64,000 nt of DNA from CAKZSB01 sp964573105 (GTDB lineage Bacteria > Pseudomonadota > Gammaproteobacteria > Granulosicoccales > Granulosicoccaceae). The stretch covers positions 4,176 to 68,175 of the forward strand of contig CAZNIS010000030.1 of assembly GCA_964573105.1 (NCBI GenBank), written 5' to 3'. Under the pieces are notes generated by a model. It had not been told where the DNA came from. It worked only from the letters and a program-made list of their open reading frames with translations, and ran no database searches. Both the position numbers and the translations under genes were made by a program. Below are positions 46,796 to 56,136 of the stretch, in pieces (position 1 is the first letter of the stretch; each line of letters starts with the position of its first letter).

Positions 46796-47989
46796 ATGCA
46801 ATTCTCACCTTTACCCTACCATCAACAGACCTGTGATCATCTCAAGCGCTTTGAGCCGGGGCTGTGGAACTGGTTTATGTCGGATCGCTTCGAGCAGACG
46901 CATCGTGAAAACAGCACGCTGCATTTGTTGAAGACGACCTATCGGCTGGCGCGTGACAGCCATCCCGAGCTATATGAGCTGGGGGAGTCGGTTGCAAAAG
47001 CGCTCGATATCGACTGCCCGTTGACGATCTATCAGGATCAGTCGACCGGTAGCGAAACCAATGCCGCGCTGTACTTTTCTGAAGACGAACTGATTGTCGT
47101 GTTGCAGGGGCCGATTCTGCAGTTGCTGGATTCGCACGAACAGCGAGCGTTGTTTGGCCACGAGCTGTCGCACCATAAGCTCTATACCGAGAGCAACGGC
47201 GAATACTTTGCCGCTGCTCGTCTTTTGCACTGGTGTGCCGAACAACCCGATTGCCACAGCGCCTACCTGGAGACGCAGCGCCGCTACCAGCTGCACACCG
47301 AACTCTATGCCGATCTTGGTGCGGCTATCGTCTGCGACGCGCCGGACGTACCTATTGCCAGCTTGCTAAAAGTGCATACCGGATTGGCGGACGTCAACGT
47401 TAACGATTATCTGCAACAGGCTGACGAAATTCTTCAAAAGGACAGAAGCGGCGCACAGGGTCTGACGCACCCCGAGTGTTTTATCCGAGCCAAAGCCTTG
47501 AGCGAAGGAATGGCGGACCCGCAGCAGTATTCGACTTTGGTCAGGGGTCCGCTCAATGTTCGTCGTCTCGATCTGCTCGATCAACGTGAGCTGTCACAAG
47601 TTACGCGTGACATGGCGCTGGCGCTAGGCACAGATGAGCGCTTTCGACAGGACGAGCACGAAGTGCTGATGCGAGAGTATTTCCCGATGTTCGAGTGGCG
47701 GGATGAAACTGTCGATAGACAACAGGCACTGCAACTGCTGCGCGACAAGCTGGCCGATTTCGCGCAGGACACGCAGCAGTATCTCGCCTGGGCACTACTG
47801 GATTTAACAACCGCTGACAGAGACTCGGCAACGCCATTGCTGGGTGTGGCGTTGTTGTTTGCCGAACAGATCGGTATCGACGAACCGTTCGAGGCCACTG
47901 CCAGAAAAGAACTCAAACTTAAAAAAGCCGACACCGCTGCAGCCTTACAGCAGGCGCGTGACAGCCAGACTGGTGATAGTGCGCCATGA
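46796..47989 (+). CDS. M48-like zinc metallopeptidase domain protein
   Basis: About 397 residues, cytoplasmic: no signal peptide or membrane segment is visible, unlike HtpX or Ste24 relatives. The zinc motif is GHELSHHKLY (HExxH, near residue 120), with a third ligand probably the Glu in LHTELYADLGAAIV about 50 residues later. The C-terminal half is helical and acidic and has no recognised domain (YLAWALLDLTTADRDSATP). ATG 46796 follows an alternative GTG at 46793. Its stop overlaps the helicase start by ATGA, so stoichiometric production with the helicase is likely. Confidence 0.82.
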   Translation: MQFSPLPYHQQTCDHLKRFEPGLWNWFMSDRFEQTHRENSTLHLLKTTYRLARDSHPELYELGESVAKALDIDCPLTIYQDQSTGSETNAALYFSEDELIVVLQGPILQLLDSHEQRALFGHELSHHKLYTESNGEYFAAARLLHWCAEQPDCHSAYLETQRRYQLHTELYADLGAAIVCDAPDVPIASLLKVHTGLADVNVNDYLQQADEILQKDRSGAQGLTHPECFIRAKALSEGMADPQQYSTLVRGPLNVRRLDLLDQRELSQVTRDMALALGTDERFRQDEHEVLMREYFPMFEWRDETVDRQQALQLLRDKLADFAQDTQQYLAWALLDLTTADRDSATPLLGVALLFAEQIGIDEPFEATARKELKLKKADTAAALQQARDSQTGDSAP

Positions 47990-50900
47990 GTACAGCTGAC
48001 ACCAACGATCAGGGGCAGCCGGTTCTGGAGTGGTTGCACGAAACAACCGCAACCGGCGAGGTCGGCAGCGATGACATCGTCGCACTGATGCAGCCCCTGC
48101 TGATGCAGGTTGTCGCCACCCATCAGCAGGGCAAGGTCGCACCACTCAATGGCATCGATCAACTGCGAATTTCACTCGGGCATGTATGGTACGCCAACAT
48201 TCACGCCACCGAGCCTGCCAACAACATGGCTGCGGTGCGTAAGCTGGCAAAATCGGCATCTGCCACACAGGTAGACGTTACCCGACGGCTGCGCGTTGAA
48301 GACGGAGAGCGCCTACGCGACAGCGCCACGGCAACGCGCGAGGACACCGATAAAGTTGCCTACTATCCGGATTATGTCGCCTGGGAGCAGCGGCTCGATC
48401 ACCACGACGCGCTGACCGACACTTTCGTACTCGGCATGCTGATGGCCAGTCTCGCCACCGGTCTCGACTTCAGTGATCACGATCAGCTTCAGGACTTTGT
48501 GTTGGCGCGACCCGATCTCTGTGCGCTGAACCCGCGCCTGTCACCTGTCATCGCCATGCTCGTCCGGCGCATGACATCGCTTGAACGGGACCGCCGCCCG
48601 CAGGATCTGTCGAGTGTTGCAACCGCACTGGCCCACTATCGATTTCAGGAAGTAGAGGAGTCGATTGCAGATATGCCAGCGCCTGCAGAGGGTGACCGGC
48701 GCGGCATGCTGCTGAATCGACTGCGCAATCGACTCTATGAAATCAGTCGTCGCAATCGTCTGATTTACTATCGCGAGACCGGCAGCAACGCCAATTTGAC
48801 CGTCGGCTCTGTTCCGCATGTGCTGAACGTCGAGTCGATCCGATTGCAACAATTGCTGTTTACCGACGAATCGTTCTGCCAGCAGCTGGGGAACGGTAAA
48901 CCACTGCAGCTGTATCGCTGGTTGCGATTGGAGGACTATCCGTTTCTCGCCACCTCACTGGATCGCATACGGTTGCAGGCCAATCGCGACGCCAGAGAAT
49001 ACGGCTTCTCACAGTTGCGGCTGGTGACGGCGTTTCTGCGCTGGCACAACCTGAAAGATGCCCCGGACGAACGGATCAACTCGCCGCTGGTTCTGGTGCC
49101 GGCGACGTTGCGCAAGCGCAAGGGCGTGCGCGACAGTTTCGAACTTGATACCGACCCGAGCGCCGCCGAGATTAATCCGGTGTTAAGACACCTGCTGCAC
49201 GACCTCTACGATATTCAGTTGCCAGAGACTATTGACGCCACCAGTTTTGCTGAACTCGAAGGATTGCATCAGTCGCTGGCACAGCAATTGACGCGATCCC
49301 ACAAGGGGCTGGAACTTGAGCTTGTCAAAGTTCCGCGCGTGCAGTTGATTAAGCGCAAGGCACTTCGTCGTCTGGATCGCTATCGCCGCAAGATTCGAAA
49401 AACCGGCAAGGGACTAAAAAGCTACGACGGGCTCTCGTACAGCTACAGCGCGCAGCGCTACGATCCGCTGGGCGTGCAGATTTTTGTGCGCGACGTTCGG
49501 CCAGCCAACGCGCCGGATCGCGACTTGCTGGAAATGGATCCGCGTCATCGCGTCATCGAGCAAATGTCGCCGTCGGCCGAAGTCGCCGATATCGAGCGCG
49601 AGTTCTACTCGATCGATCAGGGCGAGGCGAAGGGTGCTACCCATTGGGAGATCGATCTGTGTTCCGTCAGCCTCGCGAACTTCAGCTATCGAAAAATGAC
49701 GCTGGTGCGAGACTACACCGAACTCGCCGCCAATTCAGATTCCGCGCAGCTCAACTTTGAAACGCTTTTCAGCGAAGAGACACGCGCAAGACTTGAAGCA
49801 CCTCCACTGCCGCCGCTGGCCGAGCGCTACAATGTGCTGCCAATCGATCCCAGTCAGCAAGCGGCTGTGTTGCGTGGTCGCAGTGGTCAAAGCTACGTCA
49901 TTCAGGGGCCACCGGGAACCGGCAAGTCGCAGACTATCGCCAACCTGATTGTCGATTACGTGGCGCGCGGCCAGTCAGTGTTGTTTGTCTGTGAAAAACG
50001 TGCTGCACTCGATGTGGTTTATCACAGGTTGTCGCAGGTCGGTCTCGCCGATGTCTGTTGTCTGATCCACGATACCCGCGAGGACAAAAAACCGTTTATC
50101 AGTGCACTGAAATCGCGCTACGAGCAGGCGATAGAACAGGCGCCCTCGGCAGATAGCGAATCACAAAGAGACAAGTGGCTGTCCGAGATGCAGCGTCAGT
50201 TGGCACGGCTTGAAACATTTTCAAGCGCCATGCTTACACCCGATGAAGATCAACTGACACTGCGTGGTTTGATTGGCATGTGGGTTGAGCGCGGTGCAGT
50301 CGAGGTGGCCGAGCACACAGACACCCTGCCAGACTGGGCGCAGTTTGCCAGCGCCCGTGAACAAACATCCCATTTGCGCGAGTTGCTGCTCAGTGATACA
50401 GGCAACGATATTTTTGCGCGCTCGCCGCTGCGCTATGTCAGTTCGTCAGTCATTGCACAGGATGATTCGGCTGCAACGCTTGGGCGCGGTTGTGAACGTG
50501 CACTCGAAGCGCTTGAACAGGCGCAACCCGACTGCGATGAAATTTCCTCGCTATCTGGCTGGTCGCAACCCGCGTGGGCCGATATACAGGCTGCGCTGGA
50601 TGTTGCGCGACGCATAGCACCGCTGGCTGAGGCGGATCAGTTATCCGTACTGGATATTGACGCGCCGGCCAGTGCCAAATTGCATCGGGATCTGAAAAAG
50701 CTGGAACAACTCGCCACTGCACACCAGAGTACTCGAGATGCCGCGGGCGGCTGGCCAGACGACTTTGTGCCAGACCATCTGGATCAGCTGGCCGCAGACG
50801 CAAGATTGCGCGAAGGGCGTTTCTTTTCGTTTCTATTCGGCGGCTGGCGGCGCGCGCGCGCGATTGTCAAACAGCACTACCGTGGCGCTGAGAAAGGGGT

Positions 50901-53112
50901 GGCGAAGCCATTGGCATTGCTGCAGGCGCGGCAAGAAGCGAACACCCAATGGCAGCTCAAATGCGATGCGCTGCGCGAGTCTACCGGCTGTGATGATTTG
51001 GCCGAATGTTCGGCATTGCTCAACAAAGTACGCAGCAACCGCACTGACATGAGCGCCGTTGAGCGCGATATGATTGCTGTGGCGCTCGATAGTGACAAAG
51101 GCGCCAGAGCGATACTAAAAATGATCAGGCTTGGGCGGTCGGTTCGACAGGCGGATGATGAACTGGCGCAGATACTGTCCGACTATCAATCGCTCAATAC
51201 TACTGCGCTGATGAGTAGTTTGCAGGAGCTTGGCGATAGCGGCATCGCGATCGACGACTATGCCGACGCGCTGGGCAGCTTTGCCACCCTGCCAGACAAG
51301 ACGCGTGTGGCAATGCGGCAGATCGACAAATCGTTCGATGAACTGGAATCGATGGTGCTCGCCAGTAGTATCGGCAATCGACTGCGCCAGTCGCCCGCCA
51401 TTGCACGCTTCAATGGCGACAGCCTTGAAAAACTGGTTGCCCGCATCGGCAAGCTCGCTCGCGAGGGCTGGCAGTTAAACAACGACCATGCGCTGCACCA
51501 GTGTGCAATGAAATTTCATACTCACCTCAATCGCGCCGCCGAGCCGATGACCAACACCACCGCCGAGGAGAAAGACTGGCGTCGCGCTTACACGCGTGGA
51601 CGAAAAGTGTTGGAGCGTGAGTTCGAGAAAACCCGTGCCTATCGTTCCGTGCGCGAGTTGTTTGCCGGTGATTCCGGCCCGGTGCTGCGTGATCTGCGAC
51701 CGGTATGGCTGATGAGTCCACTCAGTGTGGCCGACGCCCTGCCGCTGAACGAAACCCTGTTTGACGTGGTGATCTTCGACGAGGCCAGTCAGATTCCGCT
51801 GGAAGATGCGATACCCACGATCAATCGCGCACAGCAGATGATTGTGGTCGGTGACGATATGCAATTGCCGCCCACAAGTTTTTTCAGTGGCAGGGGCTCT
51901 TCGGATGATGACGACGACGATGGACCAACGCTTCCAGACGTTGTGCAGTTCGATCTGAACGCTGACAGTTTTCTCACTCGTGCCGCCGCCGCATTGCCGG
52001 GGACATTGCTCGCCTGGCACTATCGCAGTCGCCATGAAAGCCTAATTGGTTTTTGCAACCGGGCCTTCTATGGCGGCGAGCTGAATACTATCCCGACACC
52101 GCGTGGGCTGGTGTCGCGCCCGCCGATAGAAATTGCCGATATTGAAGCAGCAGAGATAGACCCGCACGATATTCTCGCTCGCCCAGTCAGCTACCACAGG
52201 CTGCTGGACAGCCCCTACGAGTCGCGCCGCAATAGCGGTGAGGCCGCCTACATCGCCCGTCTGGTTCGTACGCTGCTGCTCGATGAATCTTCCAACGGAA
52301 AACCACCCACTATCGGAATTGTTGCCTTTTCGCAGGCGCAACAACTGGAGATAGAGCGTGCGCTGGAACAGTTAGCCAGTGGCGACCGAGCGTTCCGAAC
52401 CCGACTGGATCTGGAGGAAGACCGCGAGGAGGATGATCAGTATGTCGGCCTCTTTGTTAAAAATCTGGAAAATGTCCAGGGGGACGAGCGCGATATCGTC
52501 ATTCTCAGCGTGTGCTATGGCCCCAATGCCAAAGGTCGCATGCTGATGAACTTCGGCCCGATTAATCAAAATGGCGGGCACAAGCGTCTGAATGTGATTT
52601 TCTCGCGGGCAAAGCAAAACATGGTAGTGGTCAGTTCCATCGACTCCGAGCAAATCACCAATACCTATAACGAGGGCGCCAGCGCCTTGCGACAATACTT
52701 AAGTTATGCCCGTGCCGTCTCCACCGGAGATCCTGCCGCCATGCAGGCGTCACTGGCCGAATATGGCAACGTCCAGCGAGATAGTGATGACAGCACCAGT
52801 GCGAGAGCGCTGCAGTCACAGATAGCTGATGCACTGCAAGCACGTGGCTTTGAAATCGAGACTGATTTTGGTCAGTCCGGGCTGCGCTGCCATCTCGCGG
52901 TGCGAAGACCTGGTGATGCCGATTTCAGTCTAGCGGTATTACTCGATGACGGTGCACACTATGCGATAGACGATCTGCAAACCCGATACACTACCAACGT
53001 CAGTGTGTTGCGCGCGTTTGGCTGGACAGTCGTTCAGGTGCTTGCCAAAGACTGGTATCAGGATCGCGAGCAGGTGATTGAAAAGCTACTACAAGCGATG
53101 CCGCCCTCATGA
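47986..53112 (+). CDS. DUF4011 / SF1 helicase with nuclease-like C-terminus
   Basis: A 1708-residue cytoplasmic protein. Residues ~125-225 resemble a protein-kinase C-lobe (TDTFVLGMLMASLATG, then MTSLERDRRPQDLSSVATAL). Residues ~240-420 are DUF4011 (LRNRLYEISRRNRLIYY). The SF1 helicase core has Walker A GPPGTGKSQT (~641), Walker B VVIFDEASQIPLEDA (~1260), motif III VVGDDMQLPP, motif IV-like WHYRSRHESL, and motifs V/VI VQGDERDIVILSVCYG and LNVIFSRAKQN. The last ~100 residues match the MTES_1575/Vsr-like nuclease fold, but catalytic acids appear replaced. The architecture recalls the DUF4011-helicase-Vsr antiviral protein Hhe (from memory). Both ends overlap neighbours by ATGA. Confidence 0.88.
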   Translation: MSTADTNDQGQPVLEWLHETTATGEVGSDDIVALMQPLLMQVVATHQQGKVAPLNGIDQLRISLGHVWYANIHATEPANNMAAVRKLAKSASATQVDVTRRLRVEDGERLRDSATATREDTDKVAYYPDYVAWEQRLDHHDALTDTFVLGMLMASLATGLDFSDHDQLQDFVLARPDLCALNPRLSPVIAMLVRRMTSLERDRRPQDLSSVATALAHYRFQEVEESIADMPAPAEGDRRGMLLNRLRNRLYEISRRNRLIYYRETGSNANLTVGSVPHVLNVESIRLQQLLFTDESFCQQLGNGKPLQLYRWLRLEDYPFLATSLDRIRLQANRDAREYGFSQLRLVTAFLRWHNLKDAPDERINSPLVLVPATLRKRKGVRDSFELDTDPSAAEINPVLRHLLHDLYDIQLPETIDATSFAELEGLHQSLAQQLTRSHKGLELELVKVPRVQLIKRKALRRLDRYRRKIRKTGKGLKSYDGLSYSYSAQRYDPLGVQIFVRDVRPANAPDRDLLEMDPRHRVIEQMSPSAEVADIEREFYSIDQGEAKGATHWEIDLCSVSLANFSYRKMTLVRDYTELAANSDSAQLNFETLFSEETRARLEAPPLPPLAERYNVLPIDPSQQAAVLRGRSGQSYVIQGPPGTGKSQTIANLIVDYVARGQSVLFVCEKRAALDVVYHRLSQVGLADVCCLIHDTREDKKPFISALKSRYEQAIEQAPSADSESQRDKWLSEMQRQLARLETFSSAMLTPDEDQLTLRGLIGMWVERGAVEVAEHTDTLPDWAQFASAREQTSHLRELLLSDTGNDIFARSPLRYVSSSVIAQDDSAATLGRGCERALEALEQAQPDCDEISSLSGWSQPAWADIQAALDVARRIAPLAEADQLSVLDIDAPASAKLHRDLKKLEQLATAHQSTRDAAGGWPDDFVPDHLDQLAADARLREGRFFSFLFGGWRRARAIVKQHYRGAEKGVAKPLALLQARQEANTQWQLKCDALRESTGCDDLAECSALLNKVRSNRTDMSAVERDMIAVALDSDKGARAILKMIRLGRSVRQADDELAQILSDYQSLNTTALMSSLQELGDSGIAIDDYADALGSFATLPDKTRVAMRQIDKSFDELESMVLASSIGNRLRQSPAIARFNGDSLEKLVARIGKLAREGWQLNNDHALHQCAMKFHTHLNRAAEPMTNTTAEEKDWRRAYTRGRKVLEREFEKTRAYRSVRELFAGDSGPVLRDLRPVWLMSPLSVADALPLNETLFDVVIFDEASQIPLEDAIPTINRAQQMIVVGDDMQLPPTSFFSGRGSSDDDDDDGPTLPDVVQFDLNADSFLTRAAAALPGTLLAWHYRSRHESLIGFCNRAFYGGELNTIPTPRGLVSRPPIEIADIEAAEIDPHDILARPVSYHRLLDSPYESRRNSGEAAYIARLVRTLLLDESSNGKPPTIGIVAFSQAQQLEIERALEQLASGDRAFRTRLDLEEDREEDDQYVGLFVKNLENVQGDERDIVILSVCYGPNAKGRMLMNFGPINQNGGHKRLNVIFSRAKQNMVVVSSIDSEQITNTYNEGASALRQYLSYARAVSTGDPAAMQASLAEYGNVQRDSDDSTSARALQSQIADALQARGFEIETDFGQSGLRCHLAVRRPGDADFSLAVLLDDGAHYAIDDLQTRYTTNVSVLRAFGWTVVQVLAKDWYQDREQVIEKLLQAMPPS

Positions 53113-55163
53113 GCAACACGCACGCAAATCACCAATTACTGTTCGAACCCGTGCAGATTGGCCCGGTGACGGCGAAAAATCGCTTCTACCAGGTGCCGCA
53201 TTGCACGGGGATGGGTTGGCAACGCCCGCGCATGCTGGCAGAACTGCGAGCAACCAAAGCCGAAGGTGGCTGGGGGGTCGTCTGCACCGAATGGTGTTCG
53301 GTACATCCTTCGTCTGATGACTTGCCCTATCCGAATGCATCCTTGTGGGACGATGCCGATATCAGGGCGCACCGTCTGATGACTGAAAAGGTACACGAGC
53401 ACGGGGCGCTTGCCGGTGTCGAGCTGTGGCTCGGTGGTGCCCGACCGCAAAATCTGTTTACCCGCGAAGTCGGTCTCGACGTGTCCAGCCTGCCGAATGG
53501 GGCCGGGCACCCATCGCAAACGCGCGCTATGACCAAAGCAGATATCAAAGACGTGCGGCGTTGGCACCGGGAAGCAGCGCTTCGTGCGCGCGAGGCCGGG
53601 TTTGATATTGTCTATGTCTACGCGACGCACGGTTATCTGTTATCCAACTTTCTCTCGGCGCAAACCAACACGCGCATCGACGAATATGGTGGCAGCCTGG
53701 AAAATCGCGTTCGCCTGGTGCGTGAACTGATCGAGGATACGCGCGATGCGGTGGGTGATCGCTGCGCGGTCGCGGTTCGGTTTTCAGCTGAAGAGGGCAG
53801 GGATGATCGCGGTGAGCCAGTCATCGGAGAACACCGCGACATGATTGGTATGCTCGCCGAACTGCCTGACTTGTGGGATATCAACATATCCGACTACAGC
53901 ACCGAGATGGGCGTCTCGCGATTTGTGCCCGAAGCATCGCTTGAGCCTGCGATGGCTTATGTGAAATCACTGACTTCAAAACCGGTGGTCACGGTCGGGC
54001 GATTCACCTCGCCCGACACCATGGCCTCGCAGATAAAAAGAGGCATCACCGATTTTATTGGTGCTGCGCGCCCGTCGATCGCCGATCCCTTCCTGCCACA
54101 GAAAATAAGTGAAGGCAGGATCGACGACATCCGCGAGTGCATTGGCTGCAACATCTGTTACACCGGCGATGGGCTCAGTGTGCCGATCCACTGTACCCAA
54201 AACCCGACCATCAGCGAAGGCTGGCGGCGCGGCTGGCACCCGGAAAACATCGCGCCTGCAGCGTCGAAAGATTCAGTATTGGTAGTGGGGGCCGGGCCGG
54301 CGGGGCTTGAGGCTGCGCGCGCACTGGGTCAGCGCGGTTTCAAGGTGCTGCTGGCAGAGTCTCGTCGAGAACTCGGTGGCAGGGTGACGCTGGAGTCGCG
54401 TCTGCCCGGTCTATCAGAGTGGATCCGTGTACGCGACTATCGCGTCCAGCAACTGCAAAAAATGCCCAACTGCGAGATTTTTCTCGATAGTGAAATGAGT
54501 GTCGATGATTGTCTGTCAGTCGAGGCCGATCATATCGTCGTAGCCACAGGGGCTAGCTGGAGACGGGATGGTGTAGGGCGGTCGATCGTGTCACCTTTGA
54601 CTGGTTTGTCTGGTCCAATCTACACGCCTGATGACATCATGGCCGGTGCTCGGCCCGATGGCGAGGTAATGGTGTTTGATGATGATCACTACTATCACGC
54701 CAGCACGGTAGCGGAGTGTTTAGCGTTGGCCGGTGCGCGGGTCACCTATGTTACCAGTGCCAGCAAAGTAGCGAGCTGGACTGATTACACCGCCGAGCAA
54801 TCACAGGTACATCGCAGGCTGGCAGCGTCGGGAGTGGCTGTGATGACCAATCAGGTGTTGCAGGGCTTTGACGGCGCCACCGCAATACTGCATTGCGTCT
54901 ACACAGGCCAGGTCAAGCAACTGCCAGCAGAAAGCCTGATACTGACGACCAGCCGCCAGCCCAAGGAAGATTTGTACACCGGGCTTGCCACGACATCGCA
55001 GGCGACTGGAACCAGTTTTACACTAGCGCGCATCGGCGATTGTGATGCCCCGGGACTCATTGCCAATGCGGTTTTCGCAGGCCATCGATATGCACGCCAA
55101 CTATTGGCGGACGAAGGCGAGTCACTTCGGGTAGACAAAGTCTTCTTTGACGAGTTCAGTTAA
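53109..55163 (+). CDS. trimethylamine/dimethylamine dehydrogenase-like flavoprotein
   Basis: A 684-residue enzyme of the trimethylamine dehydrogenase family. An N-terminal old-yellow-enzyme TIM barrel carries NRFYQVPHCTGMG, in which Cys32 matches the cysteine covalently binding FMN in trimethylamine dehydrogenase, then HGYLLSNFLSAQTN. The [4Fe-4S] cysteines follow in ECIGCNICYTG and PIHCTQNPT. The C-terminal half has an ADP/FAD-type Rossmann fold (VLVVGAGPAGLEAARALG). It probably oxidises a secondary or tertiary amine to aldehyde and a smaller amine, passing electrons to ETF. It overlaps the helicase stop by ATGA, an odd pairing for a metabolic enzyme. Confidence 0.92.
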   Translation: MSNTHANHQLLFEPVQIGPVTAKNRFYQVPHCTGMGWQRPRMLAELRATKAEGGWGVVCTEWCSVHPSSDDLPYPNASLWDDADIRAHRLMTEKVHEHGALAGVELWLGGARPQNLFTREVGLDVSSLPNGAGHPSQTRAMTKADIKDVRRWHREAALRAREAGFDIVYVYATHGYLLSNFLSAQTNTRIDEYGGSLENRVRLVRELIEDTRDAVGDRCAVAVRFSAEEGRDDRGEPVIGEHRDMIGMLAELPDLWDINISDYSTEMGVSRFVPEASLEPAMAYVKSLTSKPVVTVGRFTSPDTMASQIKRGITDFIGAARPSIADPFLPQKISEGRIDDIRECIGCNICYTGDGLSVPIHCTQNPTISEGWRRGWHPENIAPAASKDSVLVVGAGPAGLEAARALGQRGFKVLLAESRRELGGRVTLESRLPGLSEWIRVRDYRVQQLQKMPNCEIFLDSEMSVDDCLSVEADHIVVATGASWRRDGVGRSIVSPLTGLSGPIYTPDDIMAGARPDGEVMVFDDDHYYHASTVAECLALAGARVTYVTSASKVASWTDYTAEQSQVHRRLAASGVAVMTNQVLQGFDGATAILHCVYTGQVKQLPAESLILTTSRQPKEDLYTGLATTSQATGTSFTLARIGDCDAPGLIANAVFAGHRYARQLLADEGESLRVDKVFFDEFS

Positions 55164-55287
55164 CAGGGCACTGTTAGCACAGTAGTGATAGCGATACAGC
55201 GAAACGGACGATGCCTGTGAACTCGTACAGGCAAGTATTGCCAAACGGGTGTCACAACAAACGGTATAACCGAGGAGTGTCAGTGGA

Positions 55288-55770
55288 ATGAATATCAGAA
55301 TCAGACCCGCCATTGCTCGTGATTGCGCAGAGCTAACCCGGTTATCGCTTCGCTCCAAGCAATCTAATGGCTACGATGAAGCCTTCATGCAGGCATGCCA
55401 GGACGAGTTATCCGTCTCAGACAGCGATTTGCAAGCAGGTGAGTGGTGGGTGGCCGAGGCCTGCGATGAGCGGCAGTACGCTGGTTGTGCCGATATAGTC
55501 GGTTGCGTCTGCCTTGTCAGTGGCGAAAACAGTTGCGGAGAAGTTAGCGCCTTTTTTGTCGACCCGGAGTGGCAACGCAGGGGTATTGGTCGGCAGCTGT
55601 GGAAAAAGGTACTGCAGCGGACTCACGCGCACAAGGTAAAAAACATCGTGCTGGACGCGGACCCACACGCCGTGCCGTTCTACCAGGCGCTGGGCTTTAC
55701 AGTTATCGGCGAAAAACCATCCGGATCGATTGCCGGGCGTATGTTGCCGCATATGGCGATTGAGGTGTAA
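55288..55770 (+). CDS. GNAT-family N-acetyltransferase
   Basis: A 160-residue GNAT protein: IRIRPAIARDCAELTRLSL, FFVDPEWQRRGIGRQLW as acetyl-CoA-binding motif A (residues ~90-106), and VPFYQALGFTVIGE as motif B. Acceptor unknown. GAGGAG lies 15 bp before the ATG. It is preceded by 124 bp without gene features, so it may have its own promoter. Confidence 0.9.
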   Translation: MNIRIRPAIARDCAELTRLSLRSKQSNGYDEAFMQACQDELSVSDSDLQAGEWWVAEACDERQYAGCADIVGCVCLVSGENSCGEVSAFFVDPEWQRRGIGRQLWKKVLQRTHAHKVKNIVLDADPHAVPFYQALGFTVIGEKPSGSIAGRMLPHMAIEV

Positions 55771-55820
55771 ACATTCGGTGTTCGCGCCCTGCAGTAGGCG
55801 AGCCGATACGTTTTGAAAAA

Positions 55821-55847
55821 CATGACCCACAGCTTGTGTGGGTCATG
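55821..55847 (-). terminator. hairpin terminator
   Basis: An 11-bp perfect stem CATGACCCACA / TGTGGGTCATG with loop GCTTG. The minus strand continues with TTTTTCAAAA, so it fits as intrinsic terminator of the ABC importer operon 290 bp upstream on that strand; the plus strand has no T run, so it probably does not serve the acetyltransferase gene, although it lies downstream of it. Confidence 0.65.
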
Positions 55848-55915
55848 CTCTAGCGAGAACCGCTGTCGGCAAATTGTCTGCCCGACAAACGGACTTCAAC
55901 TATATCAGAAAATAG

Positions 55916-55934
55916 AATGATATGTTGTAACATC
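55916..55934. promoter_or_regulatory. Zur-like motif, copy A
   Basis: AATGATAT-N4-TAACATC, in reverse GATGTTA-N4-ATATCATT. It agrees at about 14 of 18 informative bases with the gammaproteobacterial Zur consensus as I recall it. The rest of 55771-56136 has no gene; a TATTAT at 55971-55976 may be a -10 box on the plus strand, but only a 14-residue frame follows. Confidence 0.5.
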
Positions 55935-56136
55935 ACAAAAATATTTTCCGTGCAAAAACCGGCAGGCTTGTATTATAGATTGGCATCAGCATTGAGTGAG
56001 GATACGATCGTGGTAGCGTTGTGATGCATCAAATCGAGATAGGTGGTGCGGGGCTGTCTAACCCGTAGTCGCGCCCGAAGTACTGAATGCCTAGTGAGAG
56101 TGACGGCGATACGAGCAATTACCGGCAGCGCCTCAG

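Noticed and set aside
55977..56100. Short peptide frame downstream of Zur-like motif A
   Set aside because: Only 14 codons, no ribosome site, and no similarity to zinc-responsive ribosomal proteins.
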